In this document: positions 1 to 9,493 of the stretch, in pieces
Position numbering within the stretch: position 1 is the first letter of the stretch
How the letters are laid out: each line of letters opens with the position of its first letter
Origin: Saprospiraceae bacterium
Lineage (GTDB): Bacteria; Bacteroidota; Bacteroidia; Chitinophagales; Saprospiraceae
Length of the DNA: 64,000 bases
Assembly (NCBI GenBank): GCA_019638455.1
Contig: JAHBTU010000002.1
Location: 468,501 to 532,500 of the forward strand
Direction: 5' to 3'
Notes under the pieces: model-generated
The model's database searches: none
Told to the model about the DNA's origin: nothing
The model's input: the letters and a program-made list of their open reading frames with translations, nothing else
Position numbers and translations under genes: made by a program

Positions 1-107
1 AAAGAGCGAGAGAGTAAGTGAGCGTTTCATGCGTGGGAAGTTTGGGGCGAAAATATAGCATGATTCTTCAAGATTCGTCAGATGTCAACTTGTTTTAAGC
101 GCGGCAT

Positions 108-154
108 GCGCCCCGGCAGAAAAGTTTTTTTGAAAAGCTTTTCTGCCGGGGCGC
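108..154. terminator. Strong palindrome, terminator-like
   Basis: Two perfect 17-nt arms (108-124 and 138-154, GCGCCCCGGCAGAAAAG and its complement) enclose a 13-nt loop that contains a T run. It lies downstream of the haem-binding protein gene, which ends at 181 on the minus strand, so it could end that transcript or one entering from the left. It is not followed by a clean T tract on either strand, so it may instead be a dispersed palindrome. Bases 1-107 show nothing else I recognise. Confidence 0.5.
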
Positions 155-180
155 CCACGCCACATCTAATGATGCCATAA

Positions 181-663
181 TCAGTCTTTTCCCTCCTCCG
201 TCTCACCATAGCCCGTCGAGGGTGGCACGAACGTGTCGAGCCAAGTGGCAAGCAGGGCGCCTTGCTCGTCGCTCAGTCGTGCCTCCGGGTGCATCAGCGT
301 ATAGCTTTTCAATGGCATCTCCTTCTCGCGGATTTCTTCGGCGGCGGAGCCGAGTGCCCATTTCAAATCGTCCGGCTTCAAGATGCCCAAGGTAGAAAAG
401 TTGAAGTGTTCGAGCGCCTCGTTGACGTGATGTTTAAGCCACCAAGAGACTGGGGCGACGTTGCTGTACCACGGGTATTTCACCTCGTGGGAGTGACAGT
501 CGTAGCAAGCGTCCTTTATCACGGCCAACACTTCGGCAGGGGGCCGCACGGCGGTGGCGAAGTCAATTTTGGGGTCCACGGGAGGGTTGGTCTTGTCAAT
601 GCGGATGAGTTGGATGAGCACGAGCAACGCGGCCAGCCCAATTAAAATACGTTTGCGATTCAT
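181..663 (-). CDS. Haem-binding domain protein (cytochrome c-like, CxxCH)
   Basis: The 160-residue protein starts with a short basic N-terminus and one hydrophobic segment (about residues 5-21), so it is probably exported or anchored in the inner membrane. A single CYDCH motif near residue 53 is the c-type haem attachment signature CxxCH. The following segment (HSHEVKYPWYSNVAPVSWW) matches the small haem-binding domain family common in Bacteroidota. A role in periplasmic electron transfer or haem sensing is inferred from the family only. The gene is transcribed away from rlmD, and I see no operon partner. Confidence 0.8.
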   Translation of the reverse strand: MNRKRILIGLAALLVLIQLIRIDKTNPPVDPKIDFATAVRPPAEVLAVIKDACYDCHSHEVKYPWYSNVAPVSWWLKHHVNEALEHFNFSTLGILKPDDLKWALGSAAEEIREKEMPLKSYTLMHPEARLSDEQGALLATWLDTFVPPSTGYGETEEGKD

Positions 664-736
664 GAAAATAAGGTTGAGTAAGAGATGACGAGAACAGGGC
701 GCTGAGGCTGTAAAAGATAAAGCCGTTTCAACGGCT

Positions 737-744
737 TATTTTTG
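737..744 (+). promoter_or_regulatory. Bacteroidota-type -7 element (TATTTTTG) before rlmD
   Basis: TATTTTTG fits the TAnnTTTG consensus and lies 12 bases before the ATG at 757, which implies a very short leader. No clear TTTG -33 element is present at the usual spacing. A small hairpin (AAGCCGTT/AACGGCTT, about 721-738) overlaps its upstream edge. Confidence 0.4.
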
Positions 745-756
745 CCCCTCAAAATT

Positions 757-2172
757 ATGACTAAAAAACATACAGTAGCCCAAAACATCGCTATTCACGG
801 CATAGCGGACAGGGGCAAAGGCGTGGGCCGCACGGCGGATGGGCTGGCCGTGTTTGTGGAGGGCGCAGTGCCCGGCGATGTGGTGGATGTGTTCATCCAA
901 AAGAAAAAAGGCGGTTTTGCGGAGGGCAAGGTCGAGCGCATCGTGAAGCCGTCGCCCGACCGGGCGGAGCCATTCTGCGAACACTTCTCCGTCTGCGGGG
1001 GATGCAAATGGCAAAATCTTGACTATCAGGCGCAGTTGCGCCACAAGCAGCAGGTGGTGGAGGATGCCTTGCTTCGCATCGGCAAAATACAGGTCGGTGA
1101 GATGCTGCCCATATTGGGCGCGCCGGAAACGGTTTTTTACCGCAATAAACTGGAGTTTGGGTTTTCAAACAAAAGATGGCTGTTGCCGGGCGAGATGGAT
1201 GCTGCGGCATCCGTCGAAACCTCGCCCGCGAATTTGAACGCACTGGGCTTTCACAAGGCTGGTTTTTTCGATAAAATCATTGACATCGAGCATTGTTGGC
1301 TACAAGCCGAGCCTTCCAACGCGCTCCGCAACACTTGCCGCCAAATTGCTTTTGAGCAAAATTTGGCGTTTTACGATTTGCGCACGCACAAGGGTTTTTT
1401 GCGCAACCTGATGGTGCGGCTTGCCACGACTGGCGAAACAATGTTGTTGGTCAGTTTTGCCCGAAACGACGCCGCGGCGATTCGCCGGTATCTGGATGCC
1501 ATTTTGGAAAAATTTCCGGATTTGACCACGCTGGTTTATACGGTGAACACGAAGCTGAATGACTCCATGTTCGACCTTGAGATGATTCCTTATTTTGGGA
1601 AAGGCTATGTCGTGGAGCAATTGGGTGGTTTGAAATTCAAAATTGGCCCCAAATCTTTTTTCCAAACCAACTCTTTGCAAGGCAAACGGTTGTACGACGT
1701 GGCAGCCGATTTTGCCGGCCTGACTGGCGAGGAAAATGTGTATGACCTTTACACTGGCACGGGGAGCATCGCGCTCTACTTGGCTCGCCAATGCCGACAG
1801 GTGGTGGGCATAGAGGAGGTGCCGGAGGCCATTGCCGACGCGGAGGAAAATATGCGGCTCAATGGAATCACTAACGCCGTTTTCTATGCGGGCGATGTGA
1901 AACAGGTGCTGACCGCTGAGTTTGCCGAACGGCATGGACGGCCCGATGTGGTCATCACTGACCCACCTCGCGCGGGAATGCACGAAAAGGCTGTGCGGTT
2001 TTTGTTGGAGCTGGCCGCTCCGCGCATCGTTTACGTCAGTTGCAACCCTGCCACGCAAGCGCGTGATTTGCAGTGGCTTTCCGAAAAGTACGCTACGCTG
2101 AAAGCACAACCAGTAGATATGTTCCCTCACACGCACCACATAGAGAATGTGGCCTTGTTAGAACTGAAATAG
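757..2172 (+). CDS. rlmD: 23S rRNA (uracil-5-)-methyltransferase RlmD-type
   Basis: This SAM-dependent enzyme methylates C5 of a uracil in 23S rRNA (U1939 for RlmD). An N-terminal TRAM RNA-binding domain (about residues 5-60) precedes the CEHFSVCGGC motif of the [4Fe-4S] site. The SAM motif is DLYTGTGSIALYLA, and DPPRAGMHEK and YVSCNPATQARDL carry the catalytic region with the nucleophilic Cys. At 471 residues it has the normal family length. An upstream in-frame TTG at 742 exists, but the ATG at 757 follows the -7 element and is preferred. RlmCD and TrmA-like paralogues share this fold, so the exact target base is inferred. The antiporter gene follows after 5 bases, probably in one transcript. 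Confidence 0.88.
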   Translation: MTKKHTVAQNIAIHGIADRGKGVGRTADGLAVFVEGAVPGDVVDVFIQKKKGGFAEGKVERIVKPSPDRAEPFCEHFSVCGGCKWQNLDYQAQLRHKQQVVEDALLRIGKIQVGEMLPILGAPETVFYRNKLEFGFSNKRWLLPGEMDAAASVETSPANLNALGFHKAGFFDKIIDIEHCWLQAEPSNALRNTCRQIAFEQNLAFYDLRTHKGFLRNLMVRLATTGETMLLVSFARNDAAAIRRYLDAILEKFPDLTTLVYTVNTKLNDSMFDLEMIPYFGKGYVVEQLGGLKFKIGPKSFFQTNSLQGKRLYDVAADFAGLTGEENVYDLYTGTGSIALYLARQCRQVVGIEEVPEAIADAEENMRLNGITNAVFYAGDVKQVLTAEFAERHGRPDVVITDPPRAGMHEKAVRFLLELAAPRIVYVSCNPATQARDLQWLSEKYATLKAQPVDMFPHTHHIENVALLELK

Positions 2173-2177
2173 ACATC

Positions 2178-3371
2178 ATGTTGCCAACGCTTCCATACAT
2201 ACTGCTCGCGGCGGGCATACTTATTATCGTCAACTTAGTGGCAGGGCGGTTCGCCACTCGATTCGGAGCGCCCACCCTTTTGGCCACGCTGGCTATCGGC
2301 GTGATTTTCGGCAATGGCGGGCCTTATGATTTTGACTACAACTTTCCGGTCGTGACGCTTCGTTTCAGCGAAATAGCCTTGTGTGTCATCATCTTTTCGG
2401 GTGGCTTCGAGTCCAATTGGAAGCGTTTTCGCCCCATTTTCTGGCAGGGTGTTTCTTTGGCGACGTTGGGCGTATTGTTGACGGTGGTGGCTACCGCAGT
2501 GTTCGCTTATGGTTTGTTGGGGTGGTCGTGGACGCATAGTTTATTGTTGGGGGCAGTGGTGTCTGCGACGGATGCGGCGGCTGTCTTTTCCATTCTGGAA
2601 AATAACAACCTGAGCTTGAAACCGGGTGTTCGCGAGGTGCTTGAATTGGAATCGGGAGCCAACGACCCAATGGCTTTTTTCCTGACCCTAAGTGTGTCCG
2701 CCATGCTCATATCGCAGCCATCCGACGCGGGTTTGCTTGCCTTGTCGGGCAATTTTTTGTGGACGATGCTTGTGGGTGCTGCAACGGGGCTATTGGCCGG
2801 TAAATTCATTCATTTGTTGGCACGGCACGTTCCGCTCAAAAGAGGCCAGTTCCCAATAGTGTTGTTAGCGTGGATATTGATTTTGTATGCGGTAAATTCC
2901 TTGTTGGGAGGCAGCGCGTTTTTATCGGTTTATTTGGCGGGAATGATTTTGGGCAACTCTCCGTGGGTGCAACGGGATTTCAACATCCATTTTTTTGAAA
3001 GTTTTTCTTGGCTGATGGAGACGGCTCTTTTCTTAGTATTGGGGCTTCAAGTGTATTTGTTCGAGTTGCAAGACGTACTTTGGGAAGGACTCATTTTGTC
3101 AGCCGTTTTGATTTTCATATCGCGTCCTTTTGGGGTGTTGGGGTCTTTGTTTTTTTTCAAAAAAATTGGCTGGCGGTTCAAAGTATTTTATTCTTGGGTG
3201 GGTCTTCGCGGTGCCACGCCTATTGTGTTTGCCTTGATTCCAATAGTGAGCCAAGTGCCAGAGGCATACAAAATTTTCAACATTGCTTTTATCGTGGTTG
3301 TGGTTTCCATGCTGGTGCAGGGCACCACTGTGTCTGGGATGGCAAAGGTGGCAGGTGTGGAGCAGACATGA
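2178..3371 (+). CDS. CPA1-type K+ or Na+:H+ antiporter, membrane domain only
   Basis: A 397-residue polytopic inner-membrane protein with about 12 hydrophobic segments. The sequence around GAVVSATDAAAVFSIL and LELESGANDPMAFFLT contains the conserved Asp and the ND pair of CPA1 exchangers. LRGATPIVFALIP near the end is also typical of NhaP2-like potassium/proton antiporters. It lacks the cytoplasmic TrkA-C-type tail of full NhaP2 proteins. The ATG at 2178, 5 bases after the rlmD stop, is chosen because upstream in-frame codons lie inside rlmD. The ion specificity cannot be read from sequence. Three antiporters in 5 kb suggest a locus for ion and pH homeostasis. Confidence 0.8.
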   Translation: MLPTLPYILLAAGILIIVNLVAGRFATRFGAPTLLATLAIGVIFGNGGPYDFDYNFPVVTLRFSEIALCVIIFSGGFESNWKRFRPIFWQGVSLATLGVLLTVVATAVFAYGLLGWSWTHSLLLGAVVSATDAAAVFSILENNNLSLKPGVREVLELESGANDPMAFFLTLSVSAMLISQPSDAGLLALSGNFLWTMLVGAATGLLAGKFIHLLARHVPLKRGQFPIVLLAWILILYAVNSLLGGSAFLSVYLAGMILGNSPWVQRDFNIHFFESFSWLMETALFLVLGLQVYLFELQDVLWEGLILSAVLIFISRPFGVLGSLFFFKKIGWRFKVFYSWVGLRGATPIVFALIPIVSQVPEAYKIFNIAFIVVVVSMLVQGTTVSGMAKVAGVEQT

Positions 3372-3383
3372 GAGGGCGCGCCT

Positions 3384-4661
3384 TCAATGCAACAAAGCAT
3401 ACTGCAACACAAAGACTAAGGCGCCCGCCAAATAGCCGATTACTGCCCAGAAAGTAATGCGCCGCACATACCAAAAGAAATTGATGTGCTCCATGCCCAT
3501 GGCGGCCACACCCGCAGCCGAGCCAATGATGAGCGCGCTGCCGCCCGTGCCTGCGCAGTAGGCGAGAAACTCCCAGAAATAGTGGTCGGTTGGGAACTGT
3601 TCCAATGTGTACATTCCTTGTGCGGCTGCCACGAGCGGCACGTTGTCCACGATGGCTGACAAGAAGCCAATGAGGATGACGACGATGGTGATGTTGCCAA
3701 TCGTGCGGTCGAGCCAAGCGGCCAGATTGCCAAGCAGCCCCAAACTTTGAAGAGCGGCTACGGCGACCAGAATGCCGAGGAAGAACAGGATGCTGGGGGA
3801 GTCAATTTTCCGCAGCGCATGTATCACTGAGCGCGTACCTTTTTCCACCTCGTCTTTGCCATTGTGGATGAGTTCGGTGACAATCCACATGACGCCCAAG
3901 CCGAGCAACATCCCCATGAATGGGGGCAGGTGCGTCACGGTCTTGAACACGGGCACGAACAGCAAGGCTCCCAGCCCGATGGCAAACACCGAATTGCGCT
4001 CCCGGGCAGTGGTGGTGAGACCATGCGTCACCACGTCGGCAGGCGGCTTCACCTTGCCTTTGGCCCCGCGCGAGATGATGAGCAAGGGCACAATCATGCA
4101 AGCCAAACTCGGTATGATGAGCATCTTCACGATGCTGAGCGCCGTCACTTGGCCGCCTATCCAGAGCATGGTGGTGGTCACGTCGCCCATAGGCGACCAA
4201 GCCCCACCCGCATTAGCCGCTACCACGACCAGCCCAATAAACAATAGGCGCTCTTCTCTGTCGGCGATGATTTTGCGCAGCAGACTGACCATCACAATGG
4301 TCGTGGTTAGGTTATCGAGCAGCGCCGACATAAAAAAAGCAATCGTGCAAATCAGCCAAAGCAATCGGCGCTTGTCGGTGGTTTGAATGCGCTCTGTCAC
4401 TATTTCGAAGCCATCATGTGCATCTATCAACTCCACGATGACCATGGCTCCGAGCAAAAAGAATAGGATTTCGGAGATTTCTCCCATGTGCTCCGTCAGG
4501 TGGTGCGACACGATTTCTTTATTTGGTTCGCCTAAAATATAAAGCGTCCAGCATAGCACGCCCGTCACCAAGGCGAAGGCGGCCTTGTTGATTTTGAGAG
4601 AATGTTCTAAGGTAATGGCTGCATAACCGAGAACAAAAACGATAACAATCAGTAGGCTCAT
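3384..4661 (-). CDS. nhaD: NhaD-family Na+:H+ antiporter
   Basis: A 425-residue polytopic membrane protein of the ion transporter superfamily. Diagnostic stretches are FFMSALLDNLTTTIVMVSL and AANAGGAWSPMGDVTTTMLW in the first half, and FLSAIVDNVPLVAAAQGMY with GTGGSALIIGSAAGVAAMG in the second half. These two inverted structural repeats match NhaD, which exchanges Na+ or Li+ for protons across the inner membrane. The gene converges on the CPA1 antiporter with only 12 bases between stops, and no separate terminator is visible there. Confidence 0.88.
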   Translation of the reverse strand: MSLLIVIVFVLGYAAITLEHSLKINKAAFALVTGVLCWTLYILGEPNKEIVSHHLTEHMGEISEILFFLLGAMVIVELIDAHDGFEIVTERIQTTDKRRLLWLICTIAFFMSALLDNLTTTIVMVSLLRKIIADREERLLFIGLVVVAANAGGAWSPMGDVTTTMLWIGGQVTALSIVKMLIIPSLACMIVPLLIISRGAKGKVKPPADVVTHGLTTTARERNSVFAIGLGALLFVPVFKTVTHLPPFMGMLLGLGVMWIVTELIHNGKDEVEKGTRSVIHALRKIDSPSILFFLGILVAVAALQSLGLLGNLAAWLDRTIGNITIVVILIGFLSAIVDNVPLVAAAQGMYTLEQFPTDHYFWEFLAYCAGTGGSALIIGSAAGVAAMGMEHINFFWYVRRITFWAVIGYLAGALVFVLQYALLH

Positions 4662-4888
4662 AAATCACGAGTGTAAACGGGGTTTGGAAAACGGGGGCGA
4701 AAAAACGGAGAAAATCCGAGAACGCCACCCATGCAGGTTGGAAGAGTATGCACCTGATGCGCCGTTTGAACAACCTTTTGGGATGGCGGTTGCATGGTTT
4801 TGAGGTTTTTTCAAAAGAAAGCGCCACCCGCCTGTTTGCCCAGCATGGCAAATGGCGCCTTAAACCTTAGACCATCGAATACACCTGT

Positions 4889-4896
4889 TACCTTTG
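4889..4896 (+). promoter_or_regulatory. -7 element TACCTTTG before the CPA2 antiporter gene
   Basis: Matches TAnnTTTG and lies 41 bases before the ATG at 4938, in the 276-base gap between divergent antiporter genes. No good -33 TTTG is seen at 18-19 bases. Confidence 0.4.
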
Positions 4897-4937
4897 CCGA
4901 TGATGTTTGGCTGATGTTGGCACAATACTGATACTTT

Positions 4938-7073
4938 ATGCACTTAGACTTGACCTTGCCCCTTGCGAACCCCGTGTTGATATTTGCGTTGGTGCTTTTC
5001 ATCATTCTGTTTGCGCCGTTGGTGCTGAACCGGCTGAAGATTCCGCACATCATTGGGTTGATAATCGCGGGAGTGTTAATTGGGCCGTATGGGTTCAATA
5101 TCATGGTGAGAGACAGTAGCATTGTGTTGTTCGGCACAGTGGGCTTGCTGTACATCATGTTTTTGGCAGGCTTGGAGATAGACCTCAACGAGTTCAAGCG
5201 CAATACGTTGAAGAGCTTGCTCTTTGGTCTTTATACCTTCTTGGCACCGATGACGCTTGGCGTGAGCGTTTCTTACTATTTTTTGGGTTTTAGCCTTCCC
5301 ACCGCCATTTTATTGGCAAGTATGTTCGCTTCGCACACGTTGGTAACCTATCCCATATTGTCGCGCTATGGCATCACCAAAAACAGGGCGGTCAACATCA
5401 CCATCGGTGGCACGATGATTACGGACACTTTGGCGCTGTTGGTTTTGGCCGTCATCATTGGCACCTCCAAAGGTGAAATCGGGCCTGATTTCTGGTTGCA
5501 GCTCAGCATGTCGGTGTTGGCGTTCATTGCGCTTGTGCTGTTTGGGTTTCCTATCATCGTGCGGTGGTTTTTTAGTCGCAACGAAGACCCTGTGATGCAG
5601 TATATTTTTGTGTTGGGGCTTGTGTTTTTGGCCGCTTTCTTATCGCAAGTTGCTGGCGTGGAGCCTATCATAGGTGCGTTTTTGGCGGGTTTGGCGCTCA
5701 ATCAGTACATTCCGCACACCTCCGCCTTGATGAACCGAATTGAGTTTGTGGGCAATGCGTTGTTCATTCCTTTTTTCTTGATAGGGGTCGGGATGTTGGT
5801 GGACGTGTCAATCATATTTCGGGATACGGAGACCATCAAAATCGCGGTCACCATGTCGGTGGTAGCCACTTTCGCAAAATATGTCGCTGCTTTTTTGACC
5901 CAAAAAAGTCTGGGGCTTAGCAAGAATGAGCGCAATCTGATATTTGGACTAAGCAATGCGCAAGCGGCGGCCACCTTGGCGGCGGTGTTGGTGGGTTTCA
6001 ACACCATCATCGGCACAGGCGCTGATGGCGAACCCATTAGGTTGCTCAATGAAAACGTGCTCAATGGCACCATCTTGATGATTTTGGTCACATGCACTAT
6101 CGCATCGTTTGCCACAGAGCAAAGCGCTCGCAAGCTGGCGTTGCTTGAGGTAGAATCGGAAGACACAGACCATGCACACAGCAAATCGCGTCGGTTGTTG
6201 ATTCCTGTTTCCAATGCAAAGGTGATTGACACGTTGGTGGGGCTTGCTGTGCTGTCGAAAGAAAAAGAGGATAAGTTGTTTGCGGCACATATAGTACGCG
6301 ATGCACACGACAGAAAGGAAATTGCGGAAGCAGAAAAATTGATAGAAAAAACTCAAAAAGTAGCATCGGAAACCGACAATCGTTTGGAGACGCTCATCGC
6401 CGCGGACACTAACGTGGGCGCGGGATTGTCGCAAATTGTCAAAGAAGAGCGAATCACCGATGTTTTTTTGGGTTCTCACGTTCGCAAAGACCCTACCGAC
6501 AATTTCTACGGCAACATTATCCGCACCATGCTCAACAGCACTTCGGCCAATATCTTTATCTCGCGCATATTGCAACCACCCGGTCTGACCAAAAAAGTAG
6601 TGTTTGTCGTTCCTGAAAATGCGGAGTACGAAATCGGGTTCCCGCATTGGTTCCCGATGATGAAGCACCTATGCCAAGAGATAGGCGCAAAAGCAAAAGT
6701 GTTTGCCGGAGAGGCCACGTTGAAATACCTCGGCAATCTCAACGCTGGCTCGAAGACGCCGTTGTCATTTGAGGCTGAGCGATTTACCGATTGGGAGGAT
6801 TTTCTGATTCTTGCACGGGACGTGACCAAGGCAGACCTTTTTGTGGTGGTGCAAGCGCGAAAGTCGTATATTTCCTATAATCCTCATTTTGAAAAAGTCC
6901 CCATTTTCCTCACCAAGTATTTTCAAGACATCAATTACCTGTTGGTCTATCCGGGAGACGGACGAGACACAGGCCCTGCGCTCGACTATCGCAACCCCTC
7001 CCTTTCGGAGCCTATCAAAGAAAACTTTGAAATGCTGAAAAACATAGGGAGCAAAATTTTGAAGACCAAGTGA
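4938..7073 (+). CDS. CPA2-family cation:proton antiporter with C-terminal universal-stress-like region
   Basis: The 711-residue protein has an N-terminal antiporter domain of about 12 membrane segments (residues 1-395; RLKIPHIIGLIIAGVLIGP, GAFLAGLALNQ and FLIGVGMLVD are typical). A cytoplasmic tail of about 300 residues follows, with two segments resembling UspA-type sensor domains (RRLLIPVSNAKVIDTLVGLA and the stretch after TKKVVFVVPENAEYEIG). This is the KefB/NapA-like CPA2 architecture with a nucleotide-binding-like regulatory tail, here not a classic TrkA-N domain. It probably exchanges Na+ or K+ for H+ under control of the tail. The function is inferred from family. Confidence 0.82.
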   Translation: MHLDLTLPLANPVLIFALVLFIILFAPLVLNRLKIPHIIGLIIAGVLIGPYGFNIMVRDSSIVLFGTVGLLYIMFLAGLEIDLNEFKRNTLKSLLFGLYTFLAPMTLGVSVSYYFLGFSLPTAILLASMFASHTLVTYPILSRYGITKNRAVNITIGGTMITDTLALLVLAVIIGTSKGEIGPDFWLQLSMSVLAFIALVLFGFPIIVRWFFSRNEDPVMQYIFVLGLVFLAAFLSQVAGVEPIIGAFLAGLALNQYIPHTSALMNRIEFVGNALFIPFFLIGVGMLVDVSIIFRDTETIKIAVTMSVVATFAKYVAAFLTQKSLGLSKNERNLIFGLSNAQAAATLAAVLVGFNTIIGTGADGEPIRLLNENVLNGTILMILVTCTIASFATEQSARKLALLEVESEDTDHAHSKSRRLLIPVSNAKVIDTLVGLAVLSKEKEDKLFAAHIVRDAHDRKEIAEAEKLIEKTQKVASETDNRLETLIAADTNVGAGLSQIVKEERITDVFLGSHVRKDPTDNFYGNIIRTMLNSTSANIFISRILQPPGLTKKVVFVVPENAEYEIGFPHWFPMMKHLCQEIGAKAKVFAGEATLKYLGNLNAGSKTPLSFEAERFTDWEDFLILARDVTKADLFVVVQARKSYISYNPHFEKVPIFLTKYFQDINYLLVYPGDGRDTGPALDYRNPSLSEPIKENFEMLKNIGSKILKTK

Positions 7074-7082
7074 GAAGCGGAT

Positions 7083-7613
7083 TCACTTGTGGGCCGCTCG
7101 CATCTGCAAGCTGAGGCGTACATCCGTCTCGATTTGCGTGGTGTTGCGCAGCCACAGCACCAAGTCGAGACTTATGTGAGATTTCTCGAAAAAACGCTTG
7201 GAGTCGGCCAACGACGGGATGAGCGGCAGGTTGTTGCCGGGGTTGAGCGGCATGGGGTAGCGGTAGGCGATTTCCACAAAATCAGTCGGGTCGCTGGCAT
7301 CGAACACCCGAAGCGAAACTTGGTCAATGAAAGCAAAATCCGCATCGCCAAACACCCCCGCCATCGTGGATTGGAGGGTCAGTACCCTGGAAATATCCTC
7401 GCTCTTTTTGCCGTTCAGTTCGAGTGCTTGGTCGTAGCGCGTGGGGATGTTTTTTATTTGAAAATGATGCACGTCGAAAGCACCAATACCCGCTGGTATG
7501 AAAATATCCTGCTGGAAAAGCAGGTCGTGGCCCGCTGGCACATCTTCGTTCTTGTCGCACGAAAGACCCAGCAACAAGGAACCTAAGAGCATGATGAAAA
7601 CCTTGTTTCGCAT
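7083..7613 (-). CDS. Hypothetical lipoprotein
   Basis: A 176-residue protein with a lipoprotein signal peptide: MRNKVFIMLLGSLLLGLSC ends in an LGLSC lipobox, so Cys19 would be lipidated. The mature part is rich in short beta-like segments (DVHHFQIKNIPTRYDQAL, DQVSLRVFDASDPTDFVEIAYRYP) and resembles Bacteroidota surface or periplasmic lipoproteins with no assigned function. The start at 7613 is chosen because the longer frame adds 22 residues in front of a perfect signal peptide. It lies 41 bases after obg on the same strand, so cotranscription is likely. Confidence 0.7.
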   Translation of the reverse strand: MRNKVFIMLLGSLLLGLSCDKNEDVPAGHDLLFQQDIFIPAGIGAFDVHHFQIKNIPTRYDQALELNGKKSEDISRVLTLQSTMAGVFGDADFAFIDQVSLRVFDASDPTDFVEIAYRYPMPLNPGNNLPLIPSLADSKRFFEKSHISLDLVLWLRNTTQIETDVRLSLQMRAAHK

Positions 7614-7654
7614 ATTTCGCCAAGATGAAAAGCAGGGAGAAAAGGTTGCCTCCG

Positions 7655-8647
7655 TCAGCTTTCGTTCAGCATTTTCCAAAGCAGGTCTTTCAGTTGCTGC
7701 AAGTTTTTGTTGGTCATGGAGGAGATAAAAATGGCGGGAACGCCTGTCGGCAATGTCGGGCGCAGCATTTTTTCCAGGTCGTCGTCAATCAAGTCGCATT
7801 TGGTGATGGCAAGCAGGCGAGGTTTGTCCAGAAGTTCGGGGTTGTACTGTTCCAGCTCATGGAGCAGAATGGCGTATTCGTCGCGGATATTGCGGTCGGT
7901 GTCTGCTGGGACCATGAAGAGCAGGATGCTATTGCGTTCGATGTGTCGCAAGAACCGATGCCCAAGCCCCCTTCCTTCGTGAGCGCCTTCTATGATGCCG
8001 GGAATATCGGCCATGATAAAGGTCTGTCCCTCGCGCACTTTCACGATGCCGAGATTGGGCACGAGCGTGGTGAAGGGGTAATCGCCGATTTTGGGTTTGG
8101 CTGCCGTGACGGCGCTCAGTAGGGTGCTTTTCCCGGCGTTTGGGAAGCCCACCAAGCCTACATCGGCCAGAATTTTAAGCTCCAGTATAATCCATTTTTC
8201 GATGGCAGGTTCGCCGGGCTGCGCATAACGCGGCGTTTGGTGGGTGGCGGATTTGAAAAAATTGTTGCCCTTCCCGCCTCGACCTCCGGGAAGCAGGATT
8301 TTCTCGTCGTCTTTTTCAGTGATTTCCATCAGGAATTCGCCCGTCTCCGCATCGCGGGCCACTGTGCCCAATGGCACTTTCACAATAATGTCTTCGCCAT
8401 CCTTCCCTGTTTTCAGGCCGCCGCGCCCGCCGTCGCCATCTTTGGCAAAAATATGCTTGGTGAATTTCAACGAAAGCAGCGTCCATTCCTGAGGGTCGGC
8501 TTTCAGGATGATATGGCCGCCGCGCCCGCCGTCGCCGCCGTCGGGGCCACCTTTGGGCGTGGCGGGGCCTCGATAGAAGTGCACGCTTCCTCCGCCGCCT
8601 TTGCCGGAGCGGAAGAGAATTTTTACATAATCTACAAAATTTTCCAT
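7655..8647 (-). CDS. obg: Obg/CgtA-type GTPase
   Basis: An essential GTPase linked to late 50S ribosome assembly and stress control. The glycine-rich Obg fold fills about residues 1-158 ([34 protein letters not shown]). The G domain follows with the P-loop GFPNAGKST, switch I region [12 protein letters not shown]3 DIPGII and G4 TKCD, and an SSMTNKNL stretch as G5. At 330 residues it has the common bacterial length without the optional C-terminal extension. It starts 90 bases from a divergent gene at 8738. Confidence 0.95.
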   Translation of the reverse strand: MENFVDYVKILFRSGKGGGGSVHFYRGPATPKGGPDGGDGGRGGHIILKADPQEWTLLSLKFTKHIFAKDGDGGRGGLKTGKDGEDIIVKVPLGTVARDAETGEFLMEITEKDDEKILLPGGRGGKGNNFFKSATHQTPRYAQPGEPAIEKWIILELKILADVGLVGFPNAGKSTLLSAVTAAKPKIGDYPFTTLVPNLGIVKVREGQTFIMADIPGIIEGAHEGRGLGHRFLRHIERNSILLFMVPADTDRNIRDEYAILLHELEQYNPELLDKPRLLAITKCDLIDDDLEKMLRPTLPTGVPAIFISSMTNKNLQQLKDLLWKMLNES

Positions 8648-8737
8648 GATACAGTGGGCGAAGGTACGGCGCGATGTGGTATTTGACCTTATTCAGAGAA
8701 AGGTCGTAGTTTGGCCGCAAAAAACAAATCAACTCAA

Positions 8738-9475
8738 ATGGCAGAAAAAAAACGCCTCATTGACCCCAACGAACCGCAGTTTCTTGAAGGCCCGAAGAGC
8801 CGCAGATTCGAGTTTGGATTCGCCCTAAAAGTGTTTAAAGAGTTCTTGCAAGGGTTTCGCGGGTTGCATTTCATCGGCCCATGCGTCACGGTGTTTGGCT
8901 CCGCGCGTTTCAAGGAAGGCCATCCTTACTATGAGGCGGCAAGAAAATTCAGTGGCCGGATTGCCGATGAGCTGGGGCTGGCCATTATGACAGGTGGTGG
9001 CCCAGGCATCATGGAAGCGGCCAATCGCGGCGCACGGGAGGTGGGCGGCAAATCGGTGGGGTGCAATATCGTGTTGCCACATGAGCAAAAGGAAAATCCT
9101 TATCTGGATAAATACGTCACCTTTCGCTACTTTTTCGTGCGCAAAGTGCTGTTGCTCAAGTACTCCTACGCCTTTGTCATTTTTCCCGGAGGCTTCGGCA
9201 CCATGGACGAGCTCTTCGAGACCTTGACTTTGGTGCAGACCGGAAAAATTGACAATTTCCCCATCGTGGTGATGGGGATGGATTTTTTCCGCCCGCTTCA
9301 AGAATATCTCAAGTTCATGGTGGAGCAGGGCACCATTTCGCCAGAAGACATGGACCTTATCATTTTCACCGACGACATGGACGAGGCCATCAGCCACATC
9401 CGCAAGTATCTTTCAGCCAACTATCGAGTGGTCAAGCGCGACCGCCCCGTGTGGTGGTTGTTTGAGAAGTCATAA
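8738..9475 (+). CDS. LOG-family (TIGR00730) Rossmann-fold protein
   Basis: The 245-residue protein has the nucleotide-binding motifs of the lysine-decarboxylase-like/LOG family: VFGSARFKEG, MTGGGPGIMEAANRGA and FPGGFGTMDELFETLT. LOG proteins cleave the ribose from nucleoside monophosphates, for example to release cytokinin bases. The long form with an N-terminal extension of about 45 residues is common in Bacteroidota, and its substrate is uncertain. The ATG at 8738 is preferred over an upstream TTG at 8711. The M20 hydrolase gene follows after 18 bases. Confidence 0.85.
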   Translation: MAEKKRLIDPNEPQFLEGPKSRRFEFGFALKVFKEFLQGFRGLHFIGPCVTVFGSARFKEGHPYYEAARKFSGRIADELGLAIMTGGGPGIMEAANRGAREVGGKSVGCNIVLPHEQKENPYLDKYVTFRYFFVRKVLLLKYSYAFVIFPGGFGTMDELFETLTLVQTGKIDNFPIVVMGMDFFRPLQEYLKFMVEQGTISPEDMDLIIFTDDMDEAISHIRKYLSANYRVVKRDRPVWWLFEKS

Positions 9476-9493
9476 ACGAAATTTGTTCCTCCC

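Noticed and set aside
3008..3457. 149-codon frame inside the CPA1 antiporter gene
   Set aside because: Shadow of the antiporter in another frame, with no start context or similarity.
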